Assembly (NCBI RefSeq): GCF_000763885.1
Contig: NZ_JRKO01000012.1
Span: 1-64,000 of the forward strand
Origin: Paracoccus versutus
GTDB taxonomy: Bacteria > Pseudomonadota > Alphaproteobacteria > Rhodobacterales > Rhodobacteraceae
Length of the DNA stretch: 64,000 nucleotides
Direction of reading: 5' to 3'
The position numbers and the translations under genes were made by a program. Shown here piece by piece: positions 58,524 to 64,000 of this stretch. How positions within the stretch are numbered: position 1 is the first letter of the stretch; the number at the start of each line of letters is the position of its first letter. The notes below the pieces were generated by a model. That model was given only the letters and a program-made list of their open reading frames with translations. It ran no database searches and was not told the origin of the DNA.

Positions 58524-59516
58524 TCAATCCTCGGCCGAAACCCGCAACAGGATCTTGCCGATATGGCCGCTGCCCTCCATGCGGCGATGCGCCTCGGCCG
58601 CCTCGGCGAGCGCGAAGGTGCTGTCGATCAGCGGGCGCACCGCCCCGGCCTCGACCAGTGGCCAGAGCCGTTCCTGCAACGCGCCTGCGATGCGGGCCTT
58701 GGCCAGGTCGGATTGCGGGCGCAGGGTCGAACCCGTCACGGACAGCCGCCGGGCCATGATCTGGGCGAAATTGATCTCGGCCTTGGGACCGGCAAGGAAG
58801 GCGATCATGGCCAGCCGGCCGTCATCCGCAAGGCACCGGACGTTGCGGGCGATATAGTCGCCCCCGACCATGTCGAGGATCAGATCGGCGCCGCCGGCCT
58901 TGCGCAGCACGGCGACGAAATCCTGCTCGCGATAGTTGATCGCGGTGGCGCCCAGCCGCTCGCAGGCCGCGCATTTCTCGGCCGAGCCCGCCGTCGCCCA
59001 GACCCGCGCGCCCAGCGCCCTGGCGATCTGGATCGCCATGGTGCCGATGCCCGAGGAGCCGCCATGGACCAGGAAGCGCTCGCCCGGCTGCAGGGCCCCG
59101 CGCATGACCACGTTGGACCAGACGGTGAAGGCGGTTTCCGGCAATGCGGCGGCCAGGCGCAGCGACAGGCCCTGCGGAATCGGCAGGGCGTGGTCTGCCG
59201 GGCAGGTCGCGTATTGCGCATAGCCGCCGCCCGGCAGCAGGGCGCAGACCCGGTCGCCCGGCCTCCAGCGCGTGACGCCTGGGCCGACGGCCGCCACCTC
59301 GCCGGCGCATTCCAGGCCCGGCAGGTCCGAGGCCCCCGGCGGCGGCGCATAGGAGCCGGCGCGTTGCAGCACGTCGGGACGGTTCACCCCCGCCCAGGCG
59401 ACGCGGATCAGGATCTGGCCATGCCCGGCCACCGGAACCGGCCGCGTCACCGGCCGCAGCACCTCGGCCCCGCCGGGGGATGAAATCTCGATCGCCTGCA
59501 TCACATCGGGAATCAC
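58524..59516 (-). CDS. NAD(P)H-quinone oxidoreductase (zinc-less MDR family)
   Basis: 330-aa medium-chain reductase without zinc ligands. N-terminal GroES-like domain with AWAGVNRPDVLQRAGSY; Rossmann motif VHGGSSGIGTMAIQIARALG; and the C-terminal FALAEAAEAHRRMEGSGHIG typical of quinone oxidoreductases/PIG3. GTG 59516 is chosen: AAGGAGG lies 6 bp upstream and the codon overlaps the stop of the COQ9-like gene (GTGA). ATG 59501 is the alternative. Confidence 0.9.
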   Translation of the reverse strand: MIPDVMQAIEISSPGGAEVLRPVTRPVPVAGHGQILIRVAWAGVNRPDVLQRAGSYAPPPGASDLPGLECAGEVAAVGPGVTRWRPGDRVCALLPGGGYAQYATCPADHALPIPQGLSLRLAAALPETAFTVWSNVVMRGALQPGERFLVHGGSSGIGTMAIQIARALGARVWATAGSAEKCAACERLGATAINYREQDFVAVLRKAGGADLILDMVGGDYIARNVRCLADDGRLAMIAFLAGPKAEINFAQIMARRLSVTGSTLRPQSDLAKARIAGALQERLWPLVEAGAVRPLIDSTFALAEAAEAHRRMEGSGHIGKILLRVSAED

Positions 59517-60199
59517 CCGTCGCCTCCTTCCGTCCGGGCGCGCGGATTTGCGCGCAACGCTCCGGGCAGATTGCGATTTTCCGGCCGCCTGATCCAGCCC
59601 GTCGCAAGCCCGGCCAGGGTCGAGACGCCGGGCAGCCCGCCGACCCGTTCCTTGAGGCTTTCGAAGCGCATCACGCCCTCGATGCGGCGGTCCAGGAAGC
59701 GGCGCGTCTCCTCGGCCTCGGGCGAATCGTCGCCCAGCCAGTAAAGCACCGTCGCGCCATAGACCGCCGACAGCGTCGCGCGCTTGGAATACCAGTTCAC
59801 GTCCTCGGAGCGGTCGCCGAGCCCGTCCCAGATCGCATCGGCCGTCTCCCAGACCAAGCGCGCGCCGAGCGCCGCGTTCTGCGGCAGGGCCAGGATCGCC
59901 GCCCCCGCCCGCGCAAGCTCGCGGTTGCTCAGCGACAGCCGCTGCATCACCGCCGCCGAGACGCGGTCGCGAAACCGTCCCTCGGGCGGATGCGCGGCCA
60001 TCCAGTCGCGCAGCGCCTGGTCGCCCCGGCGGTGATAGGCGGCGGCAAGATCCGCGCCGCCGCGCGGCAGATGCACCCGCGCCAGCGCCGGGTTCATGCC
60101 GATGTCGCGCGCGCCCTCGGCGATGGCCTTTTCCCCCATGCCCTCGAAGACGACATGGGACAGGGCGGCCTCGATCAGCCGCTCGCGGTCATCCGTCAT
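59513..60199 (-). CDS. COQ9-family protein
   Basis: 228 aa. The N-terminal third has a TetR-like helical fold; the C-terminal two thirds carry the COQ9 signature DRSEDVNWYSKRATLSAVYG and YWLGDDSPEAEETRRFLDRR. In eukaryotes COQ9 binds lipids and aids ubiquinone synthesis; in alphaproteobacteria the same role is inferred. Coupled to the quinone oxidoreductase downstream, which fits a quinone theme. Starts at ATG 60199 behind AGGAGAG. Confidence 0.9.
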   Translation of the reverse strand: MTDDRERLIEAALSHVVFEGMGEKAIAEGARDIGMNPALARVHLPRGGADLAAAYHRRGDQALRDWMAAHPPEGRFRDRVSAAVMQRLSLSNRELARAGAAILALPQNAALGARLVWETADAIWDGLGDRSEDVNWYSKRATLSAVYGATVLYWLGDDSPEAEETRRFLDRRIEGVMRFESLKERVGGLPGVSTLAGLATGWIRRPENRNLPGALRANPRARTEGGDG

Positions 60200-60242
60200 G
60201 GCACTCTCCTTTTTTCTTCCTGCAGCGCGGGTCCAGAAAATC

Positions 60243-60271
60243 TGGACAAAGCCGATTCGGCTTGCTAGAAG
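60243..60271 (+). promoter_or_regulatory. putative promoter of rpsU
   Basis: TGGACA (60243-60248) and TAGAAG (60266-60271) with a 17-bp spacer, ending 54 bp before the rpsU start. It is the best sigma70-like match in the gap between the COQ9-like gene and rpsU. Confidence 0.45.
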
Positions 60272-60324
60272 GCCGCGTCCTGCAAATCAGCTCAACTTTA
60301 ACCTAGGAAGGTGGTGACAACCAC

Positions 60325-60531
60325 ATGCAGGTAAGTGTTCGCGACAACAACGTCGAACAGGCGCTTCGTGCTCTGAAGAAAAAACTTCAGCGCGAGGGGG
60401 TGTTCCGTGAAATGAAGCTCAAGCAGCATTTCGAGAAACCCTCGGTCAAGAAGGCCCGTGAAAAGGCCGAGGCCGTCCGCCGCGCCCGCAAGCTGGCGCG
60501 CAAGAAAGCGCAACGCGAAGGCGCGCTGTAA
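60325..60531 (+). CDS. rpsU: 30S ribosomal protein S21
   Basis: 68-aa basic ribosomal protein: [20 protein letters not shown] at the start and a Lys/Arg/Ala-rich helix to the end. Good ribosome site (GGAAGGTGG) before ATG 60325. Single gene with its own promoter-like sequence and terminator. Confidence 0.97.
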   Translation: MQVSVRDNNVEQALRALKKKLQREGVFREMKLKQHFEKPSVKKAREKAEAVRRARKLARKKAQREGAL

Positions 60532-60555
60532 GACGAGCGACACGTTCGTTTCAGG

Positions 60556-60584
60556 AAAACCCCCGTGCCATGCGCGGGGGTTTT
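60556..60584 (+). terminator. intrinsic terminator of rpsU
   Basis: AAAACCCCCG and CGGGGGTTTT form a 10-bp stem with a 9-nt loop, followed by one more T and then C. It lies 24 bp after the rpsU stop; the A-tract on the left means it may also serve the Lrp gene from the other side. Confidence 0.85.
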
Positions 60585-60602
60585 TCATTCACGCCGGCAC
60601 AT

Positions 60603-61064
60603 TCACACCGGCAGCGCCGTGGTGAAGGCCACCGTGCGCAGCGAGAACGAGGAATGCATCTGCTGCACCCCCGGCAGCTTGGCCAGCCGCTGGCGGTGGA
60701 TGCGGGCGAAATCGTCGGTGTCCTGGGCCACCACCTTCAGCAGGTAATCCGCCGAGCCGGCCATCAGGTGGCATTCCAGCACGTCGGGGATGGTGCGCAC
60801 GGCGCGCTCGAAAGCCTCCAGCAACTCGTCGGCCTGGCCGGACAGCGTGATCTCGACGAAGACCGTGGTCGGGCGTTCGAGCTTGCGCGCGTCGAGCAGC
60901 GCGACATAGCCGCGGATCACCCCCGCCTCTTCCAGCCGCTGCACGCGGCGATGGCAAGCGCTGGGGGACAGCCCGACCTCGCCTGCCAGGTCGGCATTGG
61001 TCATGCGCCCGTCGCGTTGCAGGACGGAAAGAATGCGGCGATCCGTTGCGTCAAGCTCGATCAT
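60603..61064 (-). CDS. Lrp/AsnC-family transcriptional regulator
   Basis: 153-aa feast/famine regulator: N-terminal HTH (ILSVLQRDGRMTNADLAGEV, LSPSACHRRVQRLEEAGVI) and a RAM ligand-binding domain with LMAGSADYLLKVVAQDTDDF. ATG 61064 gives the family start MIELDATDRRILS. Amino-acid ligand unknown. It converges on rpsU. Confidence 0.92.
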   Translation of the reverse strand: MIELDATDRRILSVLQRDGRMTNADLAGEVGLSPSACHRRVQRLEEAGVIRGYVALLDARKLERPTTVFVEITLSGQADELLEAFERAVRTIPDVLECHLMAGSADYLLKVVAQDTDDFARIHRQRLAKLPGVQQMHSSFSLRTVAFTTALPV

Positions 61065-61166
61065 CGGGGCGATCCCTGTCTCGCGGCTGCCGGCCGGCGC
61101 CGGTTTCTTCGACCATAGCGCCGCCAGAGCCGGGATATAAGCGAAAATCGCCGCCATGGACGACAA

Positions 61167-61193
61167 GGCGCGACCCCAAAGGGGGGCCGCGCC
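61167..61193 (-). terminator. GC hairpin after mscL
   Basis: GGCGCG-A-CCCC and GGGG-C-CGCGCC pair across a short loop with one mismatch, 26 bp past the mscL stop. No T-tract, so it may be a factor-dependent end or 3' protecting hairpin. Confidence 0.4.
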
Positions 61194-61218
61194 ATTGCCT
61201 TCCTGGGTCGCTTTCGCC

Positions 61219-61656
61219 TCAGGCGCGGCGGGCGCGCAGCTCGTCGCGGATCTCCATCAGCAGTTCCTCTTGCGTCGGGCCGGCGGGGGCGGCCTCTTCG
61301 GCCTCCTTCTTGCGGGTGGCGGCGCTTTGCACCCGGTTCACCGCCTTGACCAGCAGGAACACCGCCCAGGCGATGATCAGGAAATTGATGATCGCCGAGA
61401 GGAAGGCGCCATAGGCAAAGACCGAGGCGCCCGAATCGCGCGCCACCTGCAGGCTGGTGCCCGGCGGAACCTCGCCCTTCAGCACCAGGTAATGCCCGCT
61501 GAAATCCGTGCCGCCGGTCAACAGCCCGATGATCGGGTTGATCAGGTCGGCGACCAGCGAATTCACGATCGCCGTGAAGGCTGCGCCGATGATGATGCCG
61601 ACGGCAAGGTCGATGACATTGCCGCGGGCGATGAATTCCTTGAACTCCTTGAACAT
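61219..61656 (-). CDS. mscL: large-conductance mechanosensitive channel MscL
   Basis: Releases solutes on osmotic downshock. 145 aa: N-terminal amphipathic helix [21 protein letters not shown]1 [20 protein letters not shown], a periplasmic loop and TM2 [20 protein letters not shown], then a charged C-terminal helix. ATG 61656 has AAAGG upstream. The frame extends to 61782 without conservation. Confidence 0.96.
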   Translation of the reverse strand: MFKEFKEFIARGNVIDLAVGIIIGAAFTAIVNSLVADLINPIIGLLTGGTDFSGHYLVLKGEVPPGTSLQVARDSGASVFAYGAFLSAIINFLIIAWAVFLLVKAVNRVQSAATRKKEAEEAAPAGPTQEELLMEIRDELRARRA

Positions 61657-61753
61657 GGGCTTACCTTTCCCAGCCTGTTGCGCGCGTTCCGGCAAAGGCT
61701 GCCACATCACGCTAACCCCTTGCAACATGAGACAGGACTCGACAGGAAACGAC

Positions 61754-62455
61754 ATGACGGCACTTTCCGAATTTCCGATCACCCGCCGCTGGCCGCCCCG
61801 GCGTCCCGACGTGATCCAGCTTTACACGCTGAACACCCCGAACGGCATCAAGACCTCGGTCATGCTGGAGGAATGCGGGCTGGACTATGACGCCCACCGC
61901 ATCAGCATCGGCGACCCCGAGGACCAGTTCACCCCGGAATTCCTGTCGCTGAACCCCAACAACAAGATCCCGGCGATGATCGACCCGAACGGGCCGGACG
62001 GCCAGCCCATCGGGTTGTTCGAGACCGGCGCCATGCTGATCTATCTGGGCGACAAGACCGGGAAATTCCTGCCCGCCTCGGGGGCTGCGCGCTATCACAC
62101 GATCCAGTGGCTGATGTGGCAGATGGGCGGGGTCGGGCCGATGTTCGGCCAGGTCGGCTATTTCCACCGCTACAAGGGCAGCGAGATCGAGGATCCCCGC
62201 CCGCGCACCCGCTATTACAACGAGGCGCGGCGGTTGCTGGGCGTGCTGGACAAGCAGCTTCAGGGGCGGGACTGGATCACCGGCGAATATTCCATCGCCG
62301 ACATGGCCACCGGCCCCTGGCTGCGCACGGTGCGCGTGAACTACGAGGCCGAGGCCGAAACCGGCATGGACGGGTTCGCCAATGTGCGGGCCTATCTGGA
62401 CCGCTTCCTTGCCCGCCCCGCCGTGCAGCGCGGCATCGAGGTCGGCGCCGCCTGA
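61754..62455 (+). CDS. glutathione S-transferase (YghU/YfcG-like)
   Basis: 233-aa thioredoxin-fold transferase: N-terminal domain with [20 protein letters not shown], the cis-Pro and glutathione site NKIPAMIDP and [16 protein letters not shown], and a helical C-terminal domain with [18 protein letters not shown]. The TPNG active-site Asn pattern fits the Nu-class disulfide-bond reductases. ATG 61754, divergent from mscL. Confidence 0.92.
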   Translation: MTALSEFPITRRWPPRRPDVIQLYTLNTPNGIKTSVMLEECGLDYDAHRISIGDPEDQFTPEFLSLNPNNKIPAMIDPNGPDGQPIGLFETGAMLIYLGDKTGKFLPASGAARYHTIQWLMWQMGGVGPMFGQVGYFHRYKGSEIEDPRPRTRYYNEARRLLGVLDKQLQGRDWITGEYSIADMATGPWLRTVRVNYEAEAETGMDGFANVRAYLDRFLARPAVQRGIEVGAA

Positions 62456-62501
62456 CCGGCATCGCGGCAGGGCTTGCATCCGATGCGCAATTCATGGACC
62501 G

Positions 62502-62520
62502 TCCGGGAAACTTTCCCGGA
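62502..62520. promoter_or_regulatory. perfect 19-bp palindrome before the sulfotransferase gene
   Basis: TCCGGGAAACTTTCCCGGA, 9-bp arms around one base. It ends 7 bp before the ATG at 62528, so it can overlap the ribosome-binding region as RNA hairpin, or be an operator. There is no T-tract for a terminator. Confidence 0.5.
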
Positions 62521-62527
62521 TGGTTGC

Positions 62528-63130
62528 ATGCCTTTTATCGAGTATAACGGAAAACGTATCCTTTTCATTCACATCCCCAAGACCGGCGGCACGTCGATCG
62601 AGAACTGGATGCAGGGCGTCGCGCCGCTGCGCCTGTTCAGCCAGGGCATTCCCGCGGCGATGAAATGCACGCCGCAGCACCTGCGCATGCAGGACATCCG
62701 CGCGCTTCTGGGCGAGGGGTATTTCGACCATGTGCTGACGGTGGTGCGCAACCCCTACGACCGGGTCGCCAGCGAATACCGGATGCGGGCGCATCTGGCG
62801 AAGGAGAACTTCTTCAAGGGGTTGCCCGTCTTCTCGCTCTGGCTCGAGGACTGGCTGAACCGCCAGAAGCGCGAACCCTTCTGCCTGGACAACCACCTGC
62901 GCCCGCAATGGGAGTTCCTGGGCAGCGAGGTCGAGACCTTTCGCTTCGAGGACGGCTTGCAAGCCCCGGTTGCCCGCATGGCGGAATGGCTGGGCGTCGC
63001 CCCGCCCGAAAGCCTGACCCATGACCTGCGCCCCGACCCGCTGGAGATCGCCTGGGACCAGGTGGACCGGATCCGGGTGCGCGACCATTACGCCCGCGAT
63101 TTCGAGACGCTGGGCTATTTCACCGACTGA
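62528..63130 (+). CDS. sulfotransferase family protein
   Basis: 200-aa protein of the sulfotransferase-2 type. PAPS 5'-phosphosulfate loop FIHIPKTGGTSIENWM at about residues 13-28 and the 3'-phosphate segment VVRNPYDRVASEYRMR near 75-90. ATG 62528 gives MPFIEYNGKRILFIH; TTG 62474 and ATG 62483 are in frame upstream. The acceptor (polysaccharide or lipid) is unknown. It converges on pheT. Confidence 0.87.
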   Translation: MPFIEYNGKRILFIHIPKTGGTSIENWMQGVAPLRLFSQGIPAAMKCTPQHLRMQDIRALLGEGYFDHVLTVVRNPYDRVASEYRMRAHLAKENFFKGLPVFSLWLEDWLNRQKREPFCLDNHLRPQWEFLGSEVETFRFEDGLQAPVARMAEWLGVAPPESLTHDLRPDPLEIAWDQVDRIRVRDHYARDFETLGYFTD

Positions 63131-63142
63131 ACCGGGGTATCA

Positions 63143-63164
63143 GGCCGGGGCGCGGACCCCGGCC
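63143..63164. terminator. GC hairpin between the sulfotransferase gene and pheT
   Basis: GGCCGGGG / CCCCGGCC with a 6-nt loop, 12 bp after the plus-strand stop and 12 bp before the minus-strand stop. No T-tract; probably shared 3' structure. Confidence 0.45.
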
Positions 63165-63176
63165 CCATGGCCCGCC

Positions 63177-64000
63177 CTAGCTGCGCAGCACGCCGCCGGT
63201 GGCCTTGCCGACCTTTTCGACGATCTTGGCGCTGACCGCCTCGATCTCGGCATCGGTCAGGGTCTTTTCCCGCGGCTGCAACCGCGCGGTGATGGCGATG
63301 GACTTCTTGCCGCCTTCCAGCCCGGTAAACTGGTCAAAGACCGTCACCCGCTCGATCAGCGCCTTGTCCGCGCCCGCCGCGGCATTGACCAGCGCCAGCG
63401 CCTCGACGCCGCCATCCACCACGAAGGCGAAGTCGCGCTCGACCGCCTGCAGGTCCGACAGCACCAGCGCCGGGCGCGAGGGCGTCCTGACCTTGGGCAG
63501 CGGCACGGCGGCGATGCGCAGGGTAAAGCCGACCGCCGCGCCCTTGATGCCGAAATGGCGCAGCACGCGGGGGTGGATCTCGCCGAAGGTGGCCAGCGTA
63601 TTCGGCCCCAGCGCGATGTTCCCCGCCCGGCCGGGATGCCACCAGCCGTCCAGCTTGCGGTTGATCTGGGCTTTCGCGGGGGCGCCGATGGCCTGCAACA
63701 CCGCCTCGGCATCGGCCTTGGCGTCGTAGATGTCCACCTTGCGCCGCGAGGCATAGGGGTCGCGCGCCGCGTTCGCCCCGACCAGGATGCCCGACAGGTG
63801 CAGATCCTGCTCGCCCGGCTCGCCGCCCGAAAAGACCGGGCCGCATTCGAACAGCGCCAGGTCGGCAAAGCCGCGCGCCTGGTTGCGCGCCGCCGCCGCC
63901 AGCAGGCCCGGCAGCAGGTCGGGGCGCATATGCGTCATCTCGCTGCTGATCGGGTTCTCGATCCTGACCGCCTCGGAACCCCCGCCGAACAGCGCCGCGG
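63177..64000 (-). CDS. pheT: phenylalanyl-tRNA synthetase beta subunit, C-terminal part (cut by window edge)
   Basis: The 3' third of PheT. SSEMTHMRPDLLPGLLAAAA is the B6/B7 catalytic-fold-like segment; EIHPRVLRHFGIKGAAVGFT belongs to B8; and the last 95 residues are the ferredoxin-fold anticodon-binding domain (PALVLSDLQAVERDFAFVVD to the end). The frame stays open to the right edge, so the start lies outside. Ends at TAG 63177-63179. Confidence 0.95.
   Translation of the reverse strand, partial: AALFGGGSEAVRIENPISSEMTHMRPDLLPGLLAAAARNQARGFADLALFECGPVFSGGEPGEQDLHLSGILVGANAARDPYASRRKVDIYDAKADAEAVLQAIGAPAKAQINRKLDGWWHPGRAGNIALGPNTLATFGEIHPRVLRHFGIKGAAVGFTLRIAAVPLPKVRTPSRPALVLSDLQAVERDFAFVVDGGVEALALVNAAAGADKALIERVTVFDQFTGLEGGKKSIAITARLQPREKTLTDAEIEAVSAKIVEKVGKATGGVLRS

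Overview
The window is high-GC, densely packed bacterial DNA. Its gene families and gene order fit an alphaproteobacterium of the Rhodobacterales, most likely Paracoccus or a close relative: a TrcR-type (DUF1013) cell-cycle regulator, COQ9-family protein, group-2 (Mrp/Pha) antiporter operon, a five-step hut pathway with HutF/HutG, a Hint_2 protein, a perfect FNR-type box, and intergenic inverted repeats around TTCTTTCGTG/AAATATCC. I could not run a search, so the genus is an inference.

Layout. 0-2.3 kb: exbB-exbD-tonB, converging on an OxyR-type regulator (2.3-3.3 kb). 3.3-7.2 kb: a CNNM/CorC transporter, a patatin-like lipase and an old-yellow-enzyme flavoprotein. 7.4-20.1 kb: a histidine catabolic region. 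Reading leftward it holds hutI-hutH-hutG, a class III CoA-transferase, an acyl-CoA dehydrogenase, hutU and a polar amino-acid ABC transporter. Reading rightward from the same control region are hutF-hutC. Two 19-bp direct repeats between hutI and hutF are the likely HutC operator. 20-25 kb: inositol monophosphatase, an EamA transporter, a soluble lytic transglycosylase and dapA. 25-31 kb: six-gene multisubunit cation/H+ antiporter operon whose first gene fuses the A and B subunits. 31-35 kb: ruvC-ruvA-htpX-ruvB and a PaaI-type thioesterase. 35-45 kb, opposite strand: tolQ-tolR-tolA-tolB-pal-cpoB-tilS-ftsH, with a small chorismate mutase beyond ftsH.

45-49 kb is the least orderly part. It holds a YbgC-like thioesterase of lower GC, a frameshifted glutamate-mutase S-subunit gene, the 3' pieces of a LysR regulator and of a quinone oxidoreductase joined head to head with an 8-bp tandem repeat inside the latter, a hypothetical gene, and a Hint-domain protein gene with a perfect FNR-type box upstream. 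49-64 kb returns to ordinary content: uvrA, a GFA-family protein, moaA, a lipoprotein, an AlkD-like repair protein, a succinate-semialdehyde dehydrogenase, trcR, an RNase T2, a quinone oxidoreductase with a COQ9 protein, rpsU, an Lrp regulator, mscL, a glutathione transferase, a sulfotransferase and the 3' end of pheT.

The observations most worth following are: (1) a CoA-transferase/acyl-CoA dehydrogenase pair translationally coupled inside the hut operon, which would be chemically suited to feed imidazolepropionate (or a similar saturated acid) into urocanate; (2) the degraded 45.7-47.0 kb island with its frameshift, deletion scar and 8-bp repeat; (3) the FNR-type box at the Hint-domain gene; and (4) the inverted-repeat family at gene 3' ends. 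No tRNA, rRNA, CRISPR array, insertion sequence or prophage was recognised.
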